Below are positions 17,534-25,608 of a stretch of 64,000 bases of DNA, piece after piece. The stretch is from Streptomyces sp. DH37. GTDB lineage: Bacteria > Actinomycetota > Actinomycetes > Streptomycetales > Streptomycetaceae. The notes below the pieces were generated by a model. It was given only the letters and a program-made list of their open reading frames with translations, ran no database searches and was not told the DNA's origin. A program made the position numbers and the translations under genes. The stretch's first letter is position 1. Every line of letters begins with the position of its first letter. Where the stretch lies: NCBI RefSeq assembly GCF_029813835.1, contig NZ_JARVKV010000020.1:1-64000 (forward strand), in the 5' to 3' direction.

Positions 17534-20074
17534 TCACTCGGTCTTGATCGCCTCCAGCATGTTCAGCCTCGCGGCCCGCCGCGCCGGCCACAGCGCCGCC
17601 AGCACGCCCACCAGCGCGGCCAGGGCGAGGAAGACGCCCATCCGGCCCCAGGGCAGCACCAGTTCGTAGGTGGACAGCGACGCGGAGATCAGTTCGCCGG
17701 CCGCCCAGCCGAAGAAGACGCCCAGGCCGACGCCGAGCACTCCGCCGAACAGGGAGATCACCAGGGACTCCAGGCGGATCATCCGCTTGGTGCCGCGCCG
17801 GTCCAGGCCGATCGCCCGCAGCATCCCTATCTCCTGCGACCGCTCGAAGACCGACATGGCCAGGGTGTTGACCACCCCGAGCACCGCGACGACCACGGCC
17901 ATGGCCAGCAGCCCGTAGAGCATGTTCAGCATCAGCGTGATCATCTGGGCGACGGACTCGGAGACGTCCTCCTTGTCCTGGACGAGGACGGCCGGGTTGT
18001 TGCCGAGGGCGTCCTCCAGGGCGGACTTCGTCGACTCGCTCGGCCCGCCCTCGGTGGCCACCATCACCTGCATGCTGGTGGCCTTCTCCAGGTGCGGGTC
18101 GAGGACGGCGGTGTCGAGCATGACGCCGGTCATCATCTCGTTGTCCCGGTACAGGCCCCCGACGGTCAGCTCGCCGCGCTCGCCGTCCTCGTAGAGCACC
18201 TCGAGGACCGAGCCGGTCCTCCAGCCGTGCGCCTTCGCGGTGCCGGTGTCCACGATGACGCTCTCGCCGCCCAGGTCCGCGAAGGAGCCCTGGACGAAGT
18301 CGAGTTCGACCAGCTTGCCGAAGTCCTCGCCGTCGACGCCGGTCAGGGGCATGTAGTCGCCGCCGACGCGGGAGGGGGAGTGGCGCATCGGGCTGACGGC
18401 CGTGACCCCGTCCTGCTCGGCCAGCGTCCGCTCGATCTCCGGCGACAGGGGGAGGTAGTTGGCCATCGAGACCACGTAGTCGGCCCTGAGCGACTCCGTG
18501 GCCATCTTGTCGATGCCCTTCTGGACGCTGCTCGCTATCACGGTCAGGCCGGTGATCAGGGTGAGGCCGATCATCAGCGCGGCGGCGGTGGCGGCGGTGC
18601 GGCGCGGATTGCGCACGGCGTTGAGGCGCGCCAGCTTCCCCGACACGCCGAACGCGCGCATCACGGGCGAGGCCAGCGCGATCACCGGGCGCGACAGCAG
18701 CGGCGTCAGCACGAACACGCCGATCACCAGCAGCCCGGCGCCCGCGCTCATCGGCAGCTTGCCGTCGTCCATGCCGGTGGCGGCCAGCACCAGCGCGGCC
18801 CCGGCGCCGGCCAGGACCGCGCCGATGGTGTTGCGCACGACCAGGCCGCGGACGGTGGCGGGCGCGTGCACGCTGCCCATCGCGGCGACCGGCGGCACCT
18901 TCGCGGCGCGACGGGCGGGCAGCCAGGCCGCGAGCACGGTGACGACGACGCCCACGACCAGCGAGGCGGCGACGGCGGCCGGGGTGACCACCAGCGGGCC
19001 GTCCGGCACGGTGGCGCCGAAGGTCCCCATCATCGAGCGCAGCCCCGCGCCGATCCCGATGCCCGCCAGCAGGCCGATGCCCGCGGCGATCGCGCCGACG
19101 ACCAGGGCCTCCACCAGCACCGAGCGGGTCACCTGGCGGCGGCCGGCGCCGACCGCGCGCAGCAGCGCCAGCTCCCTGGTGCGCTGGGCGACCAGCATGG
19201 TGAAGGTGTTGGCGATGATGAAGACGCCGACGAAGAGCGAGATCCCGGCGAACACCAGCAGCCCGGTGCGCATGCCCTCCATCTCCGCCTCGATCATCCT
19301 CGCCTGGTCGTCGGCGAGCGTCTGCCCGGTGACGGCCTCGGCCTGCTCGGGCAGGATCCCCTCGACGCTCCTCTTCAGCTCCCGCTGGTCCACGCCGCCG
19401 GAGGCCGTCAGGACGATCTCGCTGTACCGGCCGGGCTGGGAGAACAGCTCCTGCGCGGTGGCGGTGTCGAACAGCACCAGGGTGCCGCCGGCGGCGACGT
19501 CGCCGTCGTCGGTGTCGAAGACGCCGGTGACCTTCTCCTCGCGGACCGGGCCGCTGACGGACAGCCGTACCGTGTCGCCGACTCCGTAGCCGGTGCGCTC
19601 GGCGGTCCTGGAGTCCAGCGCGACCTCGCCGGAGCCGCGGGGGGCCCGGCCGTCGCGCAGGTCGTAGCGGGGGTCCTCGCCCGATCCGTCCGGGCCGGTG
19701 TAGTAGTTGCCGCCCCGGGTCGACCAGCCCTGGCCGACCAGCCCGCCGTCCTTGCCGGCGAGGGCGGCGAAGCCGGAGACGGCTCCGGTGGCGTGCTCGA
19801 CGCCCGGCAGTTCCCGCGTCCGCTCCAGCAGTTCGCGGGGGAGGTCGGAGGGGCCGCCGGGGTCGGCGTCGGGGCCGTCGCCGGAGGAGCCGGGGCGGAC
19901 GACCACGTCGACGCCCTCGAAGCCCTTGGCGGAACTCTTCTCGAAGGCGGCGGAGAGGGTGGAGGTGAAGACCAGGGTGCCGGCGACGAACGCCACGCCG
20001 AGCATGACGGCGAGCGTGGTCATCAGCAGTCTGGCCTTGTGCGCCAGCACGTTGCGCAGGGCGGTACGGAACAT
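17534..20074 (-). CDS. ABC transporter permease, FtsX/MacB type
   Basis: An 846-residue permease with two FtsX modules. After helix 1 (about 15-38) there is a large extracytoplasmic MacB-type domain (about 45-250). The first FtsX module (about 255-395) contains the coupling motif TRELALLRAVGAGRRQVT. A middle pair of helices, a second extracytoplasmic domain (about 490-690) and a second FtsX module (RSQEIGMLRAIGLDRRG, about 720-840) follow. This ten-helix layout is the actinobacterial form exporting lipids, peptides or acting mechanically on the envelope. It is transcribed after the ATPase gene at 20170-20961, 95 bases upstream. Substrate unknown. Confidence 0.92.
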   Translation of the reverse strand: MFRTALRNVLAHKARLLMTTLAVMLGVAFVAGTLVFTSTLSAAFEKSSAKGFEGVDVVVRPGSSGDGPDADPGGPSDLPRELLERTRELPGVEHATGAVSGFAALAGKDGGLVGQGWSTRGGNYYTGPDGSGEDPRYDLRDGRAPRGSGEVALDSRTAERTGYGVGDTVRLSVSGPVREEKVTGVFDTDDGDVAAGGTLVLFDTATAQELFSQPGRYSEIVLTASGGVDQRELKRSVEGILPEQAEAVTGQTLADDQARMIEAEMEGMRTGLLVFAGISLFVGVFIIANTFTMLVAQRTRELALLRAVGAGRRQVTRSVLVEALVVGAIAAGIGLLAGIGIGAGLRSMMGTFGATVPDGPLVVTPAAVAASLVVGVVVTVLAAWLPARRAAKVPPVAAMGSVHAPATVRGLVVRNTIGAVLAGAGAALVLAATGMDDGKLPMSAGAGLLVIGVFVLTPLLSRPVIALASPVMRAFGVSGKLARLNAVRNPRRTAATAAALMIGLTLITGLTVIASSVQKGIDKMATESLRADYVVSMANYLPLSPEIERTLAEQDGVTAVSPMRHSPSRVGGDYMPLTGVDGEDFGKLVELDFVQGSFADLGGESVIVDTGTAKAHGWRTGSVLEVLYEDGERGELTVGGLYRDNEMMTGVMLDTAVLDPHLEKATSMQVMVATEGGPSESTKSALEDALGNNPAVLVQDKEDVSESVAQMITLMLNMLYGLLAMAVVVAVLGVVNTLAMSVFERSQEIGMLRAIGLDRRGTKRMIRLESLVISLFGGVLGVGLGVFFGWAAGELISASLSTYELVLPWGRMGVFLALAALVGVLAALWPARRAARLNMLEAIKTE

Positions 20075-20169
20075 GGGGTCTCGTGATCCTGGGATAGGGG
20101 TTCGGCGCGGCGAACACGCCGTGGGGGCGCCGCGGGAACGCGGCGGGAGGAGGCGCCTGGCGGGGCGGG

Positions 20170-20961
20170 TCAGCTGGTGCGGCCCCGGGCGTCGAACGCC
20201 TTCATGCGGTCGAGGACGCTCTCGGCGGTGGGGTCGGCCATGTCGTCGACGATCCGGCCGTCGGCGAGGAAGACCACCCGGTCCGCGTACGAGGCGGCCA
20301 CCGGGTCGTGGGTCACCATGACGACGGTCTGGCCCAGTTCCCGCACCGAGTTGCGCAGGAAGCCCAGCACCTCGGCGCCGGAGCGCGAGTCGAGGTTGCC
20401 GGTCGGCTCGTCGCCGAAGACGATGTCGGGCTTGGAGACGAGCGCGCGGGCCACCGCGACGCGCTGCTGCTGGCCGCCGGAGAGCTGGTTGGGGCGGTGC
20501 TTGAGCCGCCCGGACAGGCCCACGGTCTCCACGACGCGCTCCAGCCAGCCCTGGTCGGGCCTCCGGCCCGCGATGTCCAGCGGGAGCGTGATGTTCTCCA
20601 GCGCGTTGAGCGTCGGGAGGAGGTTGAAGGCCTGGAAGATGAAGCCGATCTTGTCGCGGCGCAACCGGGTGAGCTTCTTCTCCTTGAGGGAGGACAGCTC
20701 AGTGCCGCCGATCCAGGCCGAGCCGCCGGAGAACGAGTCCAGGCCGGCCATGCAGTGCATCAGCGTGGACTTGCCCGAGCCCGACGGGCCCATGATCGCG
20801 GTGAACTGCCCCTGCCGGAACTCCACGGAGACGGAGTCCAGGGCCACCACCTTCGTCTCGCCCTGGCCGTAGACCTTGCTCAGGTCCACGGCGCGGGCGG
20901 CCGCGGCGCCGGCGGGGGCGGGGGGCGCGGAGAGGGCGTCGGAGGGGGTGCTGGTGGTCAC
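20170..20961 (-). CDS. ABC transporter ATPase, MacB/LolD type
   Basis: A 263-residue ATPase partner of the permease that follows. Walker A GPSGSGKST is at about residues 58-66, Q-loop FIFQAFNLLPTLNALEN, signature LSGGQQQRVAVARALV, Walker B DIVFGDEPTGNLDS and H-loop VTHD. The EPTGNLD sequence and the NLLP/ALEN pattern are typical of MacB/LolD-type proteins. The N-terminal 25 residues are Ala/Pro-rich and not conserved. GTG 20961 follows AGGAG at 9 bases. The operon reads away from the bldA tRNA. Confidence 0.95.
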   Translation of the reverse strand: MTTSTPSDALSAPPAPAGAAAARAVDLSKVYGQGETKVVALDSVSVEFRQGQFTAIMGPSGSGKSTLMHCMAGLDSFSGGSAWIGGTELSSLKEKKLTRLRRDKIGFIFQAFNLLPTLNALENITLPLDIAGRRPDQGWLERVVETVGLSGRLKHRPNQLSGGQQQRVAVARALVSKPDIVFGDEPTGNLDSRSGAEVLGFLRNSVRELGQTVVMVTHDPVAASYADRVVFLADGRIVDDMADPTAESVLDRMKAFDARGRTS

Positions 20962-21255
20962 GGGGAGGGACTCCTGTCACAGCGGCTTGACGGATCCCCT
21001 CCATCGTCCGTGCGAAACCGGCCACCCGCATCCGTCCCCGAACCGGTCTCGGAGGGAGTCTTCGGGGGGACCGCGGAGGGCCGGGTCATCCCTGAGGAGG
21101 AGAGGGCACCCTGACGCCTTCCTGTGGCTGGGCAGCGACTTTCCGTCATTCCTGGAGACGCCGTGGAGGTATGTGATCCTCTGTGAAGAGGGGCGCGCGC
21201 CGCTGATGCGCCATCAGTTGCCAATAAAATCAGACAACCTGAGTTCGAAGCCCCG
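20962..21255. other. intergenic region upstream of bldA
   Basis: No gene is supported. The left part holds the ABC operon promoter (leftward). The right part (about 21165-21245) is noticeably AT-rich for this genome, with GGAGGTATGTGATCC and CAATAAAATCAGAC segments, but no reading frame of credible composition. Confidence 0.4.
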
Positions 21256-21283
21256 TTGTCCGGGCGAGTGCCACAGATAGGCT
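21256..21283 (+). promoter_or_regulatory. bldA promoter
   Basis: -35 TTGTCC (21256-21261) and -10 TAGGCT (21278-21283) are separated by 16 bases. Transcription would start near 21290, giving a leader of about 45 bases before the tRNA 5' end. Confidence 0.65.
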
Positions 21284-21335
21284 CGTTGAGCGTCCAGGGG
21301 AGGGCCGTAGCCAGCCGTACGGTCCATGAGCCGGT

Positions 21336-21417
21336 GCCCGGATGGTGGAATGCAGACACGACGAGCTTAAACCTCGTTGGCCTACAGGCCGTGCCGGTTC
21401 GAATCCGGCTCCGGGCA
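21336..21417 (+). tRNA. bldA: tRNA-Leu (anticodon TAA), bldA
   Basis: A complete class II tRNA. Acceptor GCCCGGA (21336-21342) pairs with TCCGGGC (21410-21416), with discriminator A. The anticodon stem ACGAG/CTCGT encloses the loop CTTAAAC, so the anticodon is TAA, reading the UUA codon. A long variable arm (GGCCTACAGGCC) marks it as Leu, and the T arm is GCCGG-TTCGAAT-CCGGC. CCA is not encoded. In Streptomyces the only tRNA reading UUA is BldA, needed for aerial growth and antibiotic production because TTA codons are rare and concentrated in regulatory genes. I found no in-frame TTA codon in the confident protein genes of this window. Confidence 0.95.
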
Positions 21418-21592
21418 CACCGGACCCCCGCGGCCCCCTCGCGGCCCCCCTCGCGGGGCATCACCGGCGCGACGCCGGGTACCGGAACAATCACGACTCC
21501 TTCCTTCGTTCTTGCCAGTGCACTACCGTGCGGTCTTTGCTAAAGCATTACTCTTGAGGAAGGGCCGCGCGGTGCGGCCATGGAGGAGTGAG

Positions 21593-22474
21593 ATGAGGAG
21601 CAGTAACCCGGTCTTCTCGCGACGGGGATTCAGCCGAGACAACGGCTACGCCGGTTTCGACGCCACGCAGCAGCCGCAGGCCGGGAACCCGTACGCCGCC
21701 AACCCGTACGCGACCGGCCCCCAGTCCGCCAACCCCTACGCCACCAACCCGTACGCCCAGCAGCCCCAGACGGACGGGCGGCCGGGCTTCCCGCCGGCCG
21801 CCCCGCCGCAGGCCGGCCGGATGACGATGGACGACGTCGTCGCCCGTACGGCCATGACGGTGGGCCTGGTCGTCGCCATGGCGACCGTGGCGTGGGTCAC
21901 CGACCTGTCGCTCGGCCTGGCCCTCGGCGCGATGCTGATCGCGCTGGTCCTGGGCCTGGTGCAGTCCTTCAAGCGCAAGGCGTCGCCCCCGCTGATCCTG
22001 GCCTACGCCGCCTTCGAGGGCCTGTTCCTCGGGGCCATCAGCAACTTCGTCGACAGCCGGATCGCCAGCGGCGCGGCGATGCAGGCGGTGCTGGGCACCA
22101 TGGCGGTCTTCGCCGCCGTGCTGTTCATGTACAAGGCCCGCATCATCCGCGTCACACGGCGCTTCTACCGCTTCGTGATGGCGGCCGCCATCGGCTTCGT
22201 CCTGCTGATGGGGATCAACCTGCTGTTCGCCGTCTTCGGCGGCGGTGACGGCCTCGGCTTCCGCAGCGGCGGCCTGGGCATCCTGTTCGGCGTCATCGGC
22301 ATCGTGCTCGGCGCCGCGTTCCTCGCCCTGGACTTCAAGCAGGTCGAGGACGGCGTCGCCTACGGCGCCCCCCGCGAGGAGTCCTGGCTGGCCGCCTTCG
22401 GTCTGACCCTGACCCTGGTCTGGATCTACCTGGAGTTCCTGCGGCTGATCGCCATCCTGCAGAGCAGCGACTGA
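21593..22474 (+). CDS. Bax inhibitor-1 / YccA family membrane protein
   Basis: A 293-residue member of the BI-1 (TMBIM/YccA) family. ATG 21593 follows GGAGGAGTGAG. The first 75 residues are hydrophilic and repetitive (NPYA units, five copies), then six or seven membrane helices fill the rest. The family's acidic C-terminal helix pattern is present (FLALDFKQVEDGVAYGAPREESWLAAFGLTLTLVWIYLEFLRL). Bacterial homologs conduct calcium or modulate FtsH; the role in Streptomyces is unknown. It lies about 175 bases downstream of bldA and ends at a strong terminator. Confidence 0.92.
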   Translation: MRSSNPVFSRRGFSRDNGYAGFDATQQPQAGNPYAANPYATGPQSANPYATNPYAQQPQTDGRPGFPPAAPPQAGRMTMDDVVARTAMTVGLVVAMATVAWVTDLSLGLALGAMLIALVLGLVQSFKRKASPPLILAYAAFEGLFLGAISNFVDSRIASGAAMQAVLGTMAVFAAVLFMYKARIIRVTRRFYRFVMAAAIGFVLLMGINLLFAVFGGGDGLGFRSGGLGILFGVIGIVLGAAFLALDFKQVEDGVAYGAPREESWLAAFGLTLTLVWIYLEFLRLIAILQSSD

Positions 22475-22515
22475 TCCCGGCGGCCCGGCCGCCGGCCGGA
22501 CCGGGAGGGACCTGT

Positions 22516-22550
22516 GAGGGGCCCCGGGGCATCCCGCCCCGGGGCCCCTC
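22516..22550 (+). terminator. terminator after BI-1 gene
   Basis: A perfect 15-base inverted repeat (22516-22530 against 22536-22550) with a 5-base loop, 40 bases past the stop. It is followed by four loose CCGT-centred direct repeats (about 22551-22603). Confidence 0.88.
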
Positions 22551-22693
22551 CGTATGCCGTCCGTACGCCGTCCGCTTGCCGTTCGTGTGCCGTCCACAGG
22601 TCATCGCGCGCCCTCCGCGTCCGCGCCGCGCCCCCGGGGCCCGCGGCGCCCGCCCGTTGGCGGCGGTGCGCGCACGGCGCATAGGGTTGCGCC

Positions 22694-23038
22694 GTGCTCG
22701 ACGTGACCCCCCTGCTGACCGCCGTGGACCGCTTCGCCGACCGGCTGCGGGCCATGCCGCAGAGCGCCCTGGCCCGGGGCGCGGCGGCCGAGGGACTGGC
22801 CCTGGCCGGGGAGCTGGCCGCCCGCGCCCAGCGCCTGGAGTTCCCCGGCCGCACCCCCCGCCGGCTGCCCGACGCCGGCCTCTTCGCCGTCGGCGACCAG
22901 CTCGCGGTGGCCGGGCACGACCTGGCGGAGGCGCTGCGCACGGCCGGCGGGGGAGCCGGCGCCGGGACGCGGGAGCTGGCCGAGGCCGTGGCGCTGGTGG
23001 AGGCCGCCGAGTCCGCCGCGCTCAGAGCGAGGCGATGA
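22694..23038 (+). CDS. small helical protein of unknown function
   Basis: A 114-residue, Ala/Leu/Arg-rich, mostly helical protein with no recognised domain and no signal peptide. It begins VLDVTPLLTAVDRFADRLRAM. The GTG is 6 bases after TAGGGT (22682-22687) and has no Shine-Dalgarno sequence, indicating a leaderless transcript. This supports it being a real gene, as does the codon bias. Its 3' end overlaps the convergent gene at 23022-23990 by 17 bases. Confidence 0.7.
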   Translation: MLDVTPLLTAVDRFADRLRAMPQSALARGAAAEGLALAGELAARAQRLEFPGRTPRRLPDAGLFAVGDQLAVAGHDLAEALRTAGGGAGAGTRELAEAVALVEAAESAALRARR

Positions 23039-23990
23039 CCCGGTCCGCCAGGACGTAGACGCTCTCCTCGCCGCAGGCGAAGGTCAGGGCGTACGCGCCG
23101 GAGACCCCCGAGCCGCCCAGCAGCACCGGCGCGACGCCCTCGCGCAGCGCGGCGGCGAGCCGCTCGGCGGTCTCGCGGTGACCCGGCGTCATGCAGACGG
23201 TGGTGCCGTCGGCGAAGACGTAGACGTCCAGCGTGCCCAGCGGGCCGGGCCGCACGTCGGTCAGCGGCGTACGGCGCCCGGCCAGGTCCGCCAGCCGCCG
23301 GCGGGTGTCCTCGTGGTCCGAGGAGTGGTCCGAGGAGTGGTCCGAGGAGTGGTCGGAGAGGTGCTCGGAGGAGGGGCCGGCGGGTTCGGGGACGACGGGT
23401 TCGCCGCCGAGGTCGTAGCCGGGGTGCGAGGGGTGGCGGCGGCGGGCGGCGGCCAGCTCCGCGGACTCGGTTCCGGTCCCGCTCCCCTCGCCCCGGCCCT
23501 CGGAGGCGGGCGCGGGCGGCCGCAGGGCGTTCGGCCCGGGCTCGGCGCCCTCCCGGTCCGTCTGGCGCGGTACGAACGCCTCGCCCTCGTGCGTACCGCC
23601 GCCCAGGGCGTGCTCCAGCAGCGCGTCGAGCAGCGCCGAGTCCAGGGCGGCGCCCTCGTACTCCGTACCGCGCCCGTCCGGCAGCACGCTCTCGGCGCGC
23701 GCGTCGCGCGCCTCCTGGGCCGCCCAGAAGGCGCGGGCCTCGGCCAGCTCGCGCTCGCGCTCCTCGGCGAGGGCGTCGGCGACGGCGGACCGGATCTCCT
23801 CGACGTCCGGGGACGTACGCGCCGGGGGGACGGCGGCGCGGGCCAGGGCTCCGCGCGCCTCGGCCGCGGCGAGCTGCACGCGCAGCTCGGTGAGCCGGCG
23901 GCTCAGCCCCCGGGCGGTGTGCAGGGCGGCGCCGCCCAGAGCCGCGGCGACGGCGGCGGCCAGCAGCAGGATGAGGGATATGGCGCTCAC
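23022..23990 (-). CDS. single-pass membrane protein with coiled coil, unknown function
   Basis: A 322-residue protein. GTG 23990 is chosen because it directly precedes a hydrophobic helix (ISLILLLAAAVAAALGGAAL, about residues 4-23) and GGGAG lies upstream. A charged helical region follows (about 28-110, including AVADALAEERERELAEARAFW). A disordered centre contains four SDHS repeats, then a compact C-terminal domain (about 235-322) with Cys in VCMTPGHRETAERLAAAL and FACGEESVYVLADRV. I do not recognise the C-terminal domain. It is convergent with the small gene at 22694 and overlaps it by 17 bases. Confidence 0.75.
   Translation of the reverse strand: MSAISLILLLAAAVAAALGGAALHTARGLSRRLTELRVQLAAAEARGALARAAVPPARTSPDVEEIRSAVADALAEERERELAEARAFWAAQEARDARAESVLPDGRGTEYEGAALDSALLDALLEHALGGGTHEGEAFVPRQTDREGAEPGPNALRPPAPASEGRGEGSGTGTESAELAAARRRHPSHPGYDLGGEPVVPEPAGPSSEHLSDHSSDHSSDHSSDHEDTRRRLADLAGRRTPLTDVRPGPLGTLDVYVFADGTTVCMTPGHRETAERLAAALREGVAPVLLGGSGVSGAYALTFACGEESVYVLADRVIASL
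23311..23358 (-). repeat. 12-bp tandem repeat (SDHS) in coding sequence
   Basis: Four near-identical 12-base units encode SDHS four times within the disordered centre of the membrane protein. Copy number is probably unstable. Confidence 0.85.
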
Positions 23991-24140
23991 TGACGTACTC
24001 CCGATTGGAACTCCGATCCCTGAATTCCTACCGCAGCCCGCCGGGAATCTCCTGTCGAACGGTGCGCCGGGCACCCCCAAAAGGGCGTGCGAGCACCTCC
24101 GTGCGGACCAACGGAACCCCTGTGAGCAGGGAAGACGGCG

Positions 24141-24173
24141 AGCCCCCAGGACATAGATCACATCCTGGGGGCT
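24141..24173. terminator. terminator after thiolase
   Basis: AGCCCCCAGGA (24141-24151) pairs perfectly with TCCTGGGGGCT (24163-24173), with an 11-base loop. It lies 55 bases past the thiolase stop on the minus strand and also insulates the gene on the left. Confidence 0.82.
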
Positions 24174-24197
24174 CTTCGGTCTCGTCGGCGTATCGAC

Positions 24198-24213
24198 GGT
24201 GAGTCAGATCACA
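24198..24213. promoter_or_regulatory. Crp-like palindrome
   Basis: On the minus strand this reads TGTGATCTGACTCACC, matching the Crp core TGTGA-N6-TCACA at 9 of 10 positions. It lies between the thiolase stop and its terminator, about 200 bases upstream of the gene at 23022-23990. Position argues against a simple promoter role. Confidence 0.3.
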
Positions 24214-24227
24214 CCCGGGCGGCCGGA

Positions 24228-25448
24228 TCAGCTCAGGCGCTCGATGACCATGGCCATGCCCTGGCCGCCGCCGACGCACATCGTCTCCAGGCCGAACTGC
24301 TTGTCGTGCCACTGGAGGGAGTTGATCAGCGTGGTGGTGATGCGGGCGCCGGTCATGCCGAAGGGGTGGCCGACGGCGATGGCGCCGCCGTTGACGTTGA
24401 GCCGGTCCAGGTCGATGCCCAGGTCCCGGTAGGAGGGGATCACCTGGGCGGCGAACGCCTCGTTGATCTCCACCAGGTCGATGTCGTCGATGGTCAGGCC
24501 GGCCAGCTTCAGCGCCCGCCTGGACGCCTCGACCGGGCCCAGACCCATGATCTCGGGGGACAGGCCGGAGACGCCGGTGGAGACGATCCGGGCCAGCGGG
24601 GTGATGCCCAGCTCGCGCGCCTTGGTGTCGGACATGATCACCAGCGCGGCGGCGCCGTCGTTGAGCGGGCAGCAGTTGCCCGCGGTGACCATGCCGTCGG
24701 GGCGGAAGACGGGCTTGAGGCCCTGCACGCCCTCCAGGGTCACGCCCGCGCGCGGGCCGTCGTCCGCGGAGACCACCGTGCCGTCGGGCAGGGTGACCGG
24801 GGTGATCTCGCGCTCCCAGAAGCCGGAGGCGATGGCCTTCTCGGCGAGGTTCTGCGAGCGCACGCCGAACTCGTCCATGTCCTGGCGGGTCACGCCCTTG
24901 AGGCGGGCGAGGTTCTCGGCGGTCTGGCCCATGGCGATGTAGACGTCCGGCAGCTCGCCGTCCTCGCGCGGGTCGTGCCAGCCCTCGCCGCCCTTCTCGG
25001 CGCGGGCGGCGGTACGGGCCTCGGCGTCGGCGAAGATCGGGTTGTGGGTGTCGGGCATGCCGTCGGAGGTGCCCTTGACCGAGCGGGAGACCGTCTCGAC
25101 GCCGGCCGAGACGAACACGTCGCCCTCGCCGGCCTTGATGGCGTGCAGCGCCATGCGCGTGGTCTGCAGCGAGGACGAGCAGTAGCGGGTGACGGTGCAG
25201 CCCGGCAGGTGGTCCATCCCCAGCTGCACGGCGACGACCCGGCCGAGGTTGTGGCCCTGCTCGCCGCCGGGCAGACCGCAGCCCAGCATCAGGTCGTCGA
25301 TCTCGGTCGGGTCCAGCTGCGGCACCTTGTCGAGCGCGGCCCTGACGATCCCGGCGGTCAGGTCGTCCGGGCGGACGTCTTTGAGCGAGCCCTTGAAGGC
25401 GCGTCCGATCGGCGAACGGGCGGCTGAGACGATCACGGCTTCGGGCAT
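24228..25448 (-). CDS. acetyl-CoA C-acetyltransferase (thiolase)
   Basis: A 406-residue type II-like thiolase, condensing two acetyl-CoA or cleaving 3-ketoacyl-CoA. The nucleophilic Cys is in [15 protein letters not shown] (about residue 90). The NEAFA motif ([12 protein letters not shown]), the catalytic His region [16 protein letters not shown] and the C-terminal Cys motif [11 protein letters not shown] are all present. ATG 25448 is 5 bases after GGAG; an overlapping GTG at 25451 is the alternative. The promoter region upstream has a TetR-type palindrome (25549-25565), as is common for fatty-acid genes. Physiological direction cannot be read from the sequence. Confidence 0.95.
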   Translation of the reverse strand: MPEAVIVSAARSPIGRAFKGSLKDVRPDDLTAGIVRAALDKVPQLDPTEIDDLMLGCGLPGGEQGHNLGRVVAVQLGMDHLPGCTVTRYCSSSLQTTRMALHAIKAGEGDVFVSAGVETVSRSVKGTSDGMPDTHNPIFADAEARTAARAEKGGEGWHDPREDGELPDVYIAMGQTAENLARLKGVTRQDMDEFGVRSQNLAEKAIASGFWEREITPVTLPDGTVVSADDGPRAGVTLEGVQGLKPVFRPDGMVTAGNCCPLNDGAAALVIMSDTKARELGITPLARIVSTGVSGLSPEIMGLGPVEASRRALKLAGLTIDDIDLVEINEAFAAQVIPSYRDLGIDLDRLNVNGGAIAVGHPFGMTGARITTTLINSLQWHDKQFGLETMCVGGGQGMAMVIERLS

Positions 25449-25490
25449 CACGGCTCCAGGGAACGAGGGCGGAGGGCTGTGGATGCTTGG

Positions 25491-25519
25491 AAACTACCGG
25501 TCCGTAAGGCGGCGGTCAC
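25491..25519 (-). promoter_or_regulatory. thiolase promoter
   Basis: On the minus strand GTGACC (25514-25519) and TAGTTT (25491-25496) are 17 bases apart, about 45 bases before the thiolase start. Confidence 0.5.
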
Positions 25520-25548
25520 GACTCGCCACGTGTGATCCGGGCCTCTTT

Positions 25549-25565
25549 TCTAAGCGCTTGCTCAG
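25549..25565. promoter_or_regulatory. candidate TetR-family operator
   Basis: TCTAAGCGCTTGCTCAG contains the palindrome AAGCGCTT in an AT-richer setting, 30 bases upstream of the thiolase -35 box. AGCAAGCGCTTAGA resembles operators of TetR regulators of lipid catabolism (KstR2-like, 8 of 10 defined positions). The regulator is not encoded nearby. Confidence 0.4.
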
Positions 25566-25608
25566 TCCGCGCCGGATCCCCGTGCCGTCCCGGGCCCCCG
25601 CGGCGCCC

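Noticed and set aside
22551..22603. CCGT-centred repeats after the BI-1 terminator
   Set aside because: Degenerate, short and in a GC-rich tail; no structure or conserved spacing strong enough to claim function.
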